12,360 bases of DNA from Anaerofilum sp. (lineage in GTDB: Bacteria > Bacillota > Clostridia > Oscillospirales > Ruminococcaceae): NCBI GenBank assembly GCA_020024115.1, contig JAHHUF010000045.1:1-12360 (forward strand), in the 5' to 3' direction. Position 1 is the stretch's first letter, and each line of letters begins with the position of its first letter. Below the pieces are notes generated by a model that saw only the letters and a list, made by a program, of their open reading frames with translations, was not told where the DNA came from and ran no database searches. Below are positions 7,801-12,360 of this stretch, in pieces. The position numbers and the translations under genes are program-made.

Positions 7801-8283
7801 TTGCATTAAATCATTTGACTCTTTTTTCTCAGATGACTTGCCTGCTTTTAGGAGTGCTTTCAAAACAGCTTCACGAAGTGCATTGGATGTAATTGTCGCA
7901 CCAGAGACAGAATCTACATTCACTGTATTCTGTTCAATCATTGCCGGAATTACAGCAATCGCTTTTTCATAATATTCGGGTGTTTCAGTATGAGACAAAA
8001 CTTCAATGCCATCAATTTTTCCTTCTTTGATTGTTACAGAAACACGCACTATTCCCCCAAAACCTTCTGCCTCTGCCTCATACACTCCATCTTTAAAGCC
8101 TTGTGCTGAATCTTGATTTTCTTCATTTTCATTTGTGAAAAGAAGCTGGCTTTGTTCAGAAAAATCATTTTGTTTGTCCATCTTTTTTTGCATATTTATG
8201 CTATTGATGCTGACAGAATAGATGGTTGCTGCTGATGCTAACACACAAACAGCACTCATCAGAATTTTTCCTTTCTGTTTCAT
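4840..8283 (-). CDS. Large extracytoplasmic multi-FMN-binding protein with tandem C-terminal repeats
   Basis: The protein has 1147 residues from the ATG at 8283, chosen because AAGGA lies 7 bases upstream; the ATG six codons earlier has no SD. Order of parts: uncleaved signal anchor (about 5-30); FMN-binding domain 1 (62-147) with DSVSGATIT and acceptor Thr130; charged coiled coil (158-187); FMN-binding domain 2 (201-286) with STVSGATYS, Thr270; proline-rich linker (296-345); a third FMN-binding-like domain (348-508) with an insert and DAVSSATIS, Thr491; a beta-rich region to about 725; a Pro-Glu-Lys linker (729-744); and two 200-residue repeats (about 750-1147), each with a DxDxDGxxDxxE calcium-type loop (from Asp854 and Asp1054). 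There is no LPXTG or lipobox, so the N-terminal helix is the likely anchor. FMN_bind domains are flavinylated on Thr by ApbE, encoded nearby. Probable role: cell-surface electron carrier, first gene of an operon with the ferric-reductase-like protein. Confidence 0.88.
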   Translation of the reverse strand: MKQKGKILMSAVCVLASAATIYSVSINSINMQKKMDKQNDFSEQSQLLFTNENEENQDSAQGFKDGVYEAEAEGFGGIVRVSVTIKEGKIDGIEVLSHTETPEYYEKAIAVIPAMIEQNTVNVDSVSGATITSNALREAVLKALLKAGKSSEKKESNDLMQLEKELQQLEEKKKEKDDKIKNLSAKENRPSVAGSASVQTSGLKDGTYIGTGTGWRGPITVQITVQNQTLTNITLLGHSDDSPYIDRAMSVISSILSSGGGSISTVSGATYSSRGIIDAVQNALSQAQGGTVAPLQQEQRPELPNIPPHGSHDNTWEPEEDPKGDTIFPDNGGEPAIPEELKPFFLKDKMQDGEYIGYAVGYHKSGTIKTIVTIQNGEVVDVKVPEYRPEYPDDFWEPAVRIAKYMRGPKARKIAAISLLYSKYTDEISNSSNPSQMVVDLLGEQYAHFLDGLNPNSTAFYRETVISKAIKNYLGDKYEVNDLFDAVSSATISASGIGKSVENAMQKAANDAKVNNEIKETIVSAPEKKFIYANWAKPLDLSKLQVTLVKKDGTETKLAAKDFAANGLEMVDDESGAIITEGMSLDQFKDKQIIKVRVNHKNSLTWGTFNIQFGNYSDDYVNRIEYSLDGKTWYLVDKVEMDPEHPENISYIKQTINAPTNFRYKSVKVRVVSQSGQKYEYETDKKAGSGSYLLYHVLDTKDNSNVPNRLFIYYTFSGTEADKTKVPDSSKPQPEKPEKPEKPDGGDLNGKEEILVNDSVIAINIGYDDIVENKAIKPIKVTLFDKTATLLNEIENLPKGMTFDGKQIAGVPEVADDEWDKQYNDMHKIIVLRIKAETPDAILVREQKICIRRDRDHDGILDYEEEKAFDVFNAILTDRNPIEVDGTAPTLETYKAKIKNLPEKGVEVVIVKEPDFSKPQTEVTLGFNVAGMKQGTVTIPMTVKKAPEASKEEIEVNGSVIAVNIGYDDIVENKPINPIKVTLFDKTATLLNEIENLPKGMTFDGKQIAGVPEVADDEWDKQYNDMHKIIVLRIKAETPDAILVREQKICIRRDRDHDGILDYEEEKAFDVFNAILTDRNPIEVDGTAPTLETYKAKIKNLPEKGVEVVIVKEPDFSKPQTEVTLGFNVAGMKQGTVTIPMTVKKQP
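4849..6048. repeat. Tandem 600-bp coding repeat, two copies
   Basis: Bases 4849-5448 and 5449-6048 are a direct repeat with a period of exactly 600 bp, kept in frame inside the FMN-binding protein. From 4856 to 5352 I find one difference (T4897 against C5497). In 5353-5418 there are six differences, and beyond that the copies diverge quickly. Each copy encodes a domain that starts near VNxSVIAxNIGYDDIVENK and ends at GTVTIPMTVKK. The near-identity indicates a recent duplication or recent homogenisation of the copies. Confidence 0.96.
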
Positions 8284-8359
8284 ATTTGTTTCCTTTCTCA
8301 TCTTTGGGTTTAAAATTTCTAAATTTATCTTTTGATTTTTTCTCGATAATATGATAAAC

Positions 8360-8389
8360 TTAGAGTTAGCAATAACTAACCTATATAAT
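8360..8389 (+). promoter_or_regulatory. Possible promoter of the AraC-family gene
   Basis: A perfect TATAAT lies at 8384-8389 on the plus strand. A weak TTAGAG at 8360-8365 is 18 bases upstream. The -10 overlaps the -10 of the divergent FMN operon (8385-8390), and the palindrome at 8365-8380 fills the spacer, so a protein bound there would affect both directions. The poor -35 suggests activator dependence or low basal activity. Confidence 0.42.
8365..8380. promoter_or_regulatory. Palindromic operator at the FMN-operon start site
   Basis: GTTAGCAATAACTAAC has 5-bp arms and a 6-base centre. It lies 4 bases downstream of the minus-strand -10 box, over the predicted start of the FMN-binding operon. 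The same pattern sits at the same place in the apbE promoter (10608-10623): read on the minus strand the sites are GTTAGTTATTGCTAAC and ATTAGTTAAAACTAAC, 12 of 16 positions identical. This location is that of a classic repressor operator. The TTAG/CTAA half-sites recall DtxR-type metal-repressor sites, but the spacing differs and the regulator is unknown. Confidence 0.66.
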
Positions 8390-8413
8390 ACTGTTTTTTT
8401 TACATCAAATCAA
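8385..8413 (-). promoter_or_regulatory. Sigma-A promoter of the FMN-binding operon
   Basis: On the minus strand TTGATT (8413-8408) is followed after 17 bases by TATTAT (8390-8385). Transcription should start near 8378, giving a leader of about 95 bases with no obvious riboswitch fold. The operator palindrome covers the start site. Confidence 0.72.
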
Positions 8414-8477
8414 CACAATTTTTTCACTTTTAGCTATTTGCCGTTATTTTTTATCGAAAAAAGGATGATTTTTAACC

Positions 8478-9467
8478 ATGCCATTCAACAAAACAATTTT
8501 TGAATTTTTAAATATGGATTTTATTGATGACTGCACAATATTCCATAACTCCTCTCAGATTGAAACCTATGAACTTCCCCCTAAATGGGGTGAAGGCTCT
8601 TTCCGAATCATTCATTTGGGCAATGGGGCTGAGATGGTTATCTCTGATTGCTCTCTCTCCAAAAACTATTCCTATACCTTGTCGGATGATACTTTAATTC
8701 ATATTGCTCATTTTAAAGAAGTGCATTGCATACAAAACTGCCCACACACTCATTGCAAACTCAATACTGACACTTTTTACTGTCAGTTGGGCTGCTGCGG
8801 AAACTTTCAAAGTGTCTATGAAAAAAAAAGTCGTGTAAAATCAATTCATATTTTTTTGACACATCAATATTACAAAACCTATCTTTCAAAAAATTTTCCA
8901 AATATTCATTTTCCTCTCAAAAAAATTGCCTTACTGCTGCATGGCAACACCTATTTTCCTGAACTAGCCAGCATTTTTCATCAGCTTTATAACTATCACC
9001 AGACAGATGAATTTTCTTTACTTTTTTATCACAGCAAAACAAACGAAATTATATCTAAAATTTTGCATCATCTATCCAAAACAAATACTTCTTTCTATCG
9101 CCCTGTTCGGCAAAGTGACTGTACTATGATTCATTCCATTGCAGAATATATTTGCAGCCACTTGGCACAGGACACTTCCATTGAATCTCTATCTTATATG
9201 GCGTGTATGAGTCCTGCAAAGCTGAAATATGTTTTCAAATCTGTCTTTCACTGCTCTATTCGAGATTTTCGTCTGAAAAAGCGCATTGAAATTGCAGAAG
9301 AATTGTTGTGTAGTACAGATTGTGGCATTTGCGAAATTGCTTCCCGATTAGGTTACCAAACAGCAGGCAGTTTTTCTGATATGTTCAAAAAATATACTGG
9401 GTTTTCTCCAAAATCTTATCGAGTTTTGCACAAAACTGCTCCAAATAAAAATTCAGCAGCCAATTAA
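8478..9467 (+). CDS. AraC-family transcriptional regulator with a cysteine-rich N-terminal region
   Basis: The protein has 329 residues. The C-terminal part (about 213-318) is a standard AraC double helix-turn-helix: SIESLSYMACMSPAKLKYVFK, then ICEIASRLGYQTAGSFSDMFKKYTGFSPKSYR. The N-terminal 200 residues form the sensor region. It holds an unusual cluster of six cysteines at 84, 88, 93, 102, 106 and 107, with His83, His90 and His92 between them; the whole protein has 15 cysteines. The cluster could bind a metal or an iron-sulfur cluster or form disulfides, which is inference. Divergent from the FMN operon and convergent with apbE, it is the natural candidate for regulating this locus. AraC proteins are usually activators, however, while the shared palindromes look like repressor sites. 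AAGGATGA lies 9 bases upstream of ATG. Confidence 0.9.
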   Translation: MPFNKTIFEFLNMDFIDDCTIFHNSSQIETYELPPKWGEGSFRIIHLGNGAEMVISDCSLSKNYSYTLSDDTLIHIAHFKEVHCIQNCPHTHCKLNTDTFYCQLGCCGNFQSVYEKKSRVKSIHIFLTHQYYKTYLSKNFPNIHFPLKKIALLLHGNTYFPELASIFHQLYNYHQTDEFSLLFYHSKTNEIISKILHHLSKTNTSFYRPVRQSDCTMIHSIAEYICSHLAQDTSIESLSYMACMSPAKLKYVFKSVFHCSIRDFRLKKRIEIAEELLCSTDCGICEIASRLGYQTAGSFSDMFKKYTGFSPKSYRVLHKTAPNKNSAAN

Positions 9468-9483
9468 ATGCTGGCCGCTGAAT
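9443..9483 (-). terminator. Rho-independent terminator of apbE, overlapping the end of the AraC gene
   Basis: On the minus strand 9483-9472 (ATTCAGCGGCCA) pairs with 9462-9451 over 12 positions including one G-U pair. The loop is 9 bases and TTTTATTT follows directly. On the plus strand the same stem has an A-C mismatch and its T-run (AGTTTTTGTTTT) starts several bases later, so it may also serve the AraC gene weakly. The hairpin starts inside the last codons of the AraC gene. Confidence 0.82.
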
Positions 9484-9501
9484 CATCAAAGTTTTTGTTT
9501 T

Positions 9502-10584
9502 CTATTGTTTGATAATATGGATTTCTTTTTGTTCTGGTTCAAAACAATTTTCAATTCCTTCCGTTACATATATCGCTCCATCATCTGTAACAAGAATTGC
9601 TTGAAACTCTTGTGAATGATTTCTCCAATACTGTTCTGCGGCTTCTTTGCCCATCACAAAAAGTGAGGTGGACAGCCCATCCGCCAAAGTCCCATCTGGG
9701 CTGACAATAGTGACTGAACTCAGCCCACTGCGTGCAGTTTTGCCTGTGGCTGGGTTCAAAATATGATGGTATTGTTGTCCATCTTGCTCAAAGAAACGCT
9801 CATATCCCCCAGAAGTGATGACCGCCTGGTCGCTGATTTCCAGAACTCCCAGATATTCCTCTGGTTTTTGTGGGTTCTGAATTCCAATTTTCCAGTCGGT
9901 TCCATCGGGCTTTTTGCCCTTAACCTGAACATTCCCTCCCAAGTTGACAACACCACTTGCAACATCAAAATTTTCAAAAATTTCCATAATCCTTGCTGAA
10001 GTATAACCTTTTGCAATTCCCCCAAAGTCTATTTTCATACCTTGCTTCATAAATTGAAGCTGATTATTTTCGGCATCATACTGCAATTGAGCAATCTCTG
10101 TTAAAGGCAAAAGCTGGTCAAGCGTTTCTTGAGATGGTACATTGTATTCTCCATTCACAAATCCCCATGCCTCCATCAATGGGTAAAGCATAATATTAAA
10201 CGCTCCCTGTGTATCCTGATAAAGCTGCAAAGAACGCTGAAGCAAATAAGCAGTATCCTGTGAACAGTGTCCCCCTGCATTTTGGTTGATTTGTCCAATT
10301 TCGCTTTCTATTTTCCCAGTGGAAAGCAGTGCATCCAAGCGTTGAATTTCCTGCTGTGCTACTTGTACGGCCTGTTCTGCTTGTTCTCCATAAGCAACAA
10401 TCTTCATAAATGTATCCATTGCAAATACATTTGCCTCTGCCATTGCAGGTTGTTCATTTGAATTTGTCGATTGTGAAGCCGAGTTTTTTGGTTGGATGGC
10501 TTGATTCTCTTTTGCACAACCAGCAAACCCCAAAACACCTGCAATGCAGCAACATAATATAAATTTTTGGGATGTTTGTTTCAT
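9502..10584 (-). CDS. apbE: ApbE family FAD:protein FMN transferase, lipoprotein
   Basis: This 360-residue protein has a signal peptide ending in a lipobox-like GFAGC with lipidated Cys23 (Phe at -3 is slightly unusual), then a polar linker. ApbE motifs follow in order: FAMDTFMKI (54-62), DFGGIAKGY (186-194), VNLGGNVQV (213-221), TSGGYERFF (257-265), HHILNPATG (273-281) and the metal-binding Asp302 in GTLADGLST. Length is normal for the family. ApbE uses Mg2+ and FAD to attach FMN through a phosphoester to Thr in [ST]GAT motifs of extracytoplasmic proteins. The obvious local substrate is the multi-FMN protein at 4840-8283. Many relatives have Asp in TSGDYER where this one has Gly259. It is transcribed alone from a strong promoter carrying the operator palindrome shared with the FMN operon. 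The start is preceded by AGGCAGGGA. Confidence 0.94.
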   Translation of the reverse strand: MKQTSQKFILCCCIAGVLGFAGCAKENQAIQPKNSASQSTNSNEQPAMAEANVFAMDTFMKIVAYGEQAEQAVQVAQQEIQRLDALLSTGKIESEIGQINQNAGGHCSQDTAYLLQRSLQLYQDTQGAFNIMLYPLMEAWGFVNGEYNVPSQETLDQLLPLTEIAQLQYDAENNQLQFMKQGMKIDFGGIAKGYTSARIMEIFENFDVASGVVNLGGNVQVKGKKPDGTDWKIGIQNPQKPEEYLGVLEISDQAVITSGGYERFFEQDGQQYHHILNPATGKTARSGLSSVTIVSPDGTLADGLSTSLFVMGKEAAEQYWRNHSQEFQAILVTDDGAIYVTEGIENCFEPEQKEIHIIKQ

Positions 10585-10607
10585 TTTATCCCTGCCTTTG
10601 CCTATAA

Positions 10608-10623
10608 GTTAGTTTTAACTAAT
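10608..10623. promoter_or_regulatory. Palindromic operator at the apbE start site
   Basis: GTTAGTTTTAACTAAT on the plus strand (ATTAGTTAAAACTAAC on the minus strand) has TTAG/CTAA half-sites and a 6-base centre. It lies 5 bases downstream of the apbE -10 box, covering the predicted start. It matches the palindrome at 8365-8380 in sequence and position, which argues that one regulator controls apbE and the FMN-binding operon together. Confidence 0.66.
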
Positions 10624-10628
10624 TAAGT

Positions 10629-10657
10629 ATTTTATCATTCCTGTTTTTTTCTGTCAA
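10629..10657 (-). promoter_or_regulatory. Sigma-A promoter of apbE
   Basis: A perfect minus-strand -35 TTGACA (10657-10652) is followed after 17 bases by TAAAAT (10634-10629). Transcription should start near 10622, about 38 bases before the ATG at 10584. Confidence 0.82.
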
Positions 10658-10714
10658 TAAAAATATTTTTCATAAATTCGACACTTTTTTTATTTGTTGT
10701 GAAAAACAAATGCC

Positions 10715-10755
10715 AAATCAATTGATTTTGTTTGATTAAAATAGTATAATCAAAC
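10715..10755. promoter_or_regulatory. Two adjacent palindromes covering the promoter of the coiled-coil gene
   Basis: AAATCAATTGATTT (10715-10728) is a perfect 14-bp palindrome that contains the -35 box. GTTTGATTA (10730-10738) and TAATCAAAC (10747-10755) form a perfect 9-bp inverted repeat, spaced by 8 bases, across the -10 box. All half-sites share (T)TTGAT/ATCAA(A), as if one protein bound several half-sites. This is a strong candidate operator; the regulator is unknown. Confidence 0.55.
10722..10750 (+). promoter_or_regulatory. Sigma-A promoter of the coiled-coil gene
   Basis: TTGATT (10722-10727) and a perfect TATAAT (10745-10750) are separated by 17 bases. The start is expected near 10757, about 45 bases before the ATG. 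It is divergent from the apbE promoter, and the two -35 boxes are about 65 bases apart. Confidence 0.78.
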
Positions 10756-10803
10756 TAACAAAATTGCAGACATTATAGTTATCTGATAAGGAGTGAGCAA
10801 TTT

Positions 10804-11571
10804 ATGAAATCTGTTGAAACATTTTCTGGTCAAACAGCAAAAACTGCTATCAAAGCTGCCCAAAGCAATTGGAATTTTGCAAAATCAAAAACCAACTTAT
10901 TCAACAAATCAAAATTTGCACAGCGGGATACTTTGACAATTTCTCCTCAGGGAAAAGCTGCACAACTTATTGATAACCTTATGAACCAAAAAGCAGCCAT
11001 TACAGAAAGAAAAAATGAGTATCTCACTTCTGCTATGGAACAGCAAACTCCAATGGAAGTTATCCAAAACCAATTGGAACGATACAACGAACAAATTGAA
11101 ACAATTGATAAACAAATTTCTGAAATCACAGCACAGCAAATGAAAACAGATGCTGAACAGCAAAAAACCAAACCATACAACAAACCCAAAACAACACAGG
11201 AAATGGAAGACAACAACTTGGCAGCCCTTACCCATCTTTCTATGGGTTTGGAAGAAATGGAACAGCTAGACTCTATCAAAACAAAGGTTGAACGGGAAAT
11301 GAGTTGTTTGCAGTCAGAGATTAAACTGGACAAACTGACTTCTAATGGTATGAAAGGCACAAAAAAACTAATTTTAAGCAAAGAAGATACTCTTTCTGAA
11401 ATGCAGAAAGAATATGAAAAAATTTCTTCTGCTTTGTATGAAAAAATCACAGATACTACGGAAGAAATCGAAGAAAACAACAAACAACCTGTCATTGACT
11501 CCACTACTCCAGAAAAGGAAGATGAAAAGGAGCAATCCGAAAACCAAACAATTGAAAAAGCCATGTTATGA
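10804..11571 (+). CDS. Uncharacterised coiled-coil protein
   Basis: I do not recognise this 255-residue protein. It has no signal peptide or membrane segment and is rich in Gln, Glu, Lys and Thr. Residues about 40-52 (RDTLTISPQGKAA) form a short motif. After it comes a long predicted helix or coiled coil (about 53-116, with ERYNEQIETIDKQISEITAQQ), a polar linker, a second helical stretch (about 140-225), and an acidic, low-complexity tail rich in Glu/Lys/Asn. AAGGAG lies 10 bases before the ATG. It is a single-gene transcript with a good promoter under two palindromes and a clean terminator. The start of a D-T-x-x-I-S-x-x-G-K segment is loosely reminiscent of small clostridial regulatory or flagellar-type proteins, but that is too weak to name a function. 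Cytoplasmic location is inferred. Confidence 0.82.
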   Translation: MKSVETFSGQTAKTAIKAAQSNWNFAKSKTNLFNKSKFAQRDTLTISPQGKAAQLIDNLMNQKAAITERKNEYLTSAMEQQTPMEVIQNQLERYNEQIETIDKQISEITAQQMKTDAEQQKTKPYNKPKTTQEMEDNNLAALTHLSMGLEEMEQLDSIKTKVEREMSCLQSEIKLDKLTSNGMKGTKKLILSKEDTLSEMQKEYEKISSALYEKITDTTEEIEENNKQPVIDSTTPEKEDEKEQSENQTIEKAML

Positions 11572-11604
11572 TATATCATATAGTTTACAATACTTAAATT
11601 TTAT

Positions 11605-11633
11605 CCGCTCATTTTTATGGGCGGTATCTTTTT
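11605..11633 (+). terminator. Rho-independent terminator after the coiled-coil gene
   Basis: CCGCTCAT (11605-11612) pairs with ATGGGCGG (11617-11624), including one G-U pair, around a TTTT loop. TATCTTTTT follows. It lies 33 bases after the stop codon. Confidence 0.85.
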
Positions 11634-11737
11634 GTGACATTTCTGCAATTATCCACTCTGTCTAAGCTGCAATCAAGCAACTACTCTTTTGATACAGTAA
11701 AGTCTCAGATATGGCTTGATGGGAACAGGCAGCAAAT

Positions 11738-11763
11738 AGCCGTATCCAAAACAGGATACGGCT
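11738..11763 (-). terminator. Hairpin downstream of the 183-residue gene, possible terminator
   Basis: A perfect 10-bp inverted repeat AGCCGTATCC / GGATACGGCT encloses a 6-base loop and starts 11 bases after the stop codon at 11774. On the minus strand it is followed only by ATTTGC, so the T-run is weak. It may terminate or simply protect the 3' end of the transcript. On the plus strand no T-run follows. Confidence 0.5.
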
Positions 11764-11773
11764 ACATAAAGTA

Positions 11774-12325
11774 TTATTTATATTTATCAAAAATTTGTTC
11801 AAAAGAAAGTTCTTTTCTTCTTGTTTTCAGTGCAAAAGCCTTCGTGAATTTACGGATATATGTTTCAATATCAATCGTAAATTCGATGGTTTTTAATGCG
11901 GTATGAATTGCACGATAATTGCGTAAACCCAATATATCATTAAGTTCTTTGATTTTGATTGTATCATGAACATTGCTGTCCATTATAACACCAATACTAT
12001 TTTTAGGATATTCCTCATACAAACTTTTAAAAAATTCTTCACAAAGTAAGCAGGTTTCGTCATTTTCTTGAATGGCACATGAAATATCAAATCCTTGTAA
12101 TCCACGAACATATTTGTTGATGGCAGAGGTATTATAAAAAGGATTTGTTTTTTTGAATTCCTCTATTCGAGCCTTCATTTTGTTCATAATATGAGCAATA
12201 TTTTTATAACCATAGGTTTCGGAGGTTAAAGAATAGTATAATTTTTGATATTGGGAATCTTTCTTTTTGAAACTAGATTGATTTTTATCATATTCAAAAG
12301 AAGACAATTTTTGGGTAATGCTCAT
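11774..12325 (-). CDS. Uncharacterised 183-residue protein
   Basis: I do not recognise this protein. It is a soluble, Lys/Glu/Tyr-rich, mostly helical-looking chain with no signal peptide or membrane helix. Features are a charged N-terminus, a central segment with CLLCEEFFKSLYEEYP (a Cys-x-x-Cys pair), GVIMDSNVHDTIKIKELNDILGLRNYRAIHTAL, and a basic C-terminus FALKTRRKELSFEQIFDKYK. The ATG at 12325 has no good SD. The same frame stays open to the window edge (12360), so the true start may lie further upstream. Alternatively it is coupled to a preceding gene whose TAA lies 2 bases before this ATG. The hairpin at 11738-11763 follows the stop. Confidence is for its being a real gene, not for any function. 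Confidence 0.68.
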   Translation of the reverse strand: MSITQKLSSFEYDKNQSSFKKKDSQYQKLYYSLTSETYGYKNIAHIMNKMKARIEEFKKTNPFYNTSAINKYVRGLQGFDISCAIQENDETCLLCEEFFKSLYEEYPKNSIGVIMDSNVHDTIKIKELNDILGLRNYRAIHTALKTIEFTIDIETYIRKFTKAFALKTRRKELSFEQIFDKYK

Positions 12326-12327
12326 TT

Positions 12328-12360
12328 TTATTCGACATACAATCCCATGCTCTTTAGAAG
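12328..12360 (-). CDS. Possible C-terminal end of an upstream gene
   Basis: On the minus strand a frame entering at the window edge reads LLKSMGLYVE and ends with TAA at 12330-12328, 2 bases before the ATG of the 183-residue protein. The sequence looks like an ordinary protein C-terminus and would explain the missing SD of the next gene through translational coupling. Ten codons are too few to be sure; the competing reading is that the downstream frame itself continues upstream. Confidence 0.35.
   Translation of the reverse strand, partial: LLKSMGLYVE

Noticed and set aside
8284..8378. Structured RNA in the 5' leader of the FMN operon, such as an FMN riboswitch
   Set aside because: The leader is very AT-rich with no stable stems and no RFN-element conserved bases.
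11634..11906. Plus-strand ORF of 90 codons across the gap and the 3' end of the 183-residue gene
   Set aside because: It starts inside the terminator region without an SD or promoter and runs antisense into a better-supported frame.

Overview
The window is AT-rich, has short intergenic gaps, purine-rich Shine-Dalgarno (SD) sites and sigma-A type promoters (TTGACA/TATAAT-like). The gene content is typical of an anaerobic Gram-positive gut or rumen bacterium. I read it as chromosomal DNA of a member of the Clostridia (Bacillota), possibly Lachnospiraceae-like; the genus cannot be fixed from this sequence.

Layout. (1) 1-1005 (+): 3' part of a gltA/NfnB-type FAD/NAD(P)H oxidoreductase, closed by a strong terminator. 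(2) 1188-2069 (-): a TIM-barrel sugar-phosphate isomerase/epimerase-like protein. (3) 2198-3541 (-): a MATE efflux pump. It is preceded by its own promoter, a short leader peptide ORF and an intrinsic terminator whose 5' arm lies inside that ORF, which is a ribosome-stalling attenuator architecture. (4) 3755-8283 (-): a three-gene operon encoding a very large extracytoplasmic multi-FMN-binding protein with two nearly identical 200-residue C-terminal repeats, a ferric-reductase-like (heme b type) membrane protein and a NusG domain II protein. (5) 8478-9467 (+): a divergent, cysteine-rich AraC-family regulator. (6) 9502-10584 (-): an ApbE flavin transferase lipoprotein. (7) 10804-11571 (+): an unrecognised coiled-coil protein with palindromes over its promoter. 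(8) 11774-12325 (-): an unrecognised 183-residue protein, just after the tail of what may be another gene at the window edge.

How the parts fit. Regions 4 to 6 look like one functional locus. ApbE covalently attaches FMN to threonines in FMN-binding domains outside the membrane, the ferric-reductase-like protein can carry electrons across the membrane through heme, and the large protein would hold the flavins on the outer face. This matches the general pattern of flavin-based extracytoplasmic electron transfer in Gram-positive bacteria. Although apbE is separated from the operon by the AraC gene, its promoter and the operon promoter carry the same 16-bp palindrome (consensus RTTAGTTAWWRCTAAC) at the same place just downstream of the -10 box. 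One repressor probably controls both. Its identity is not given by the sequence; an iron or redox regulator would fit.

The most interesting points are the predicted antibiotic-sensing attenuator of the MATE gene (leader peptide with an Arg-Lys-Arg motif), the shared operator of the flavinylation locus, the sharp-edged near-identity of the tandem repeat in the FMN-binding protein, and the cysteine cluster of the AraC regulator. No CRISPR array, tRNA, rRNA, insertion sequence or attachment site was seen.
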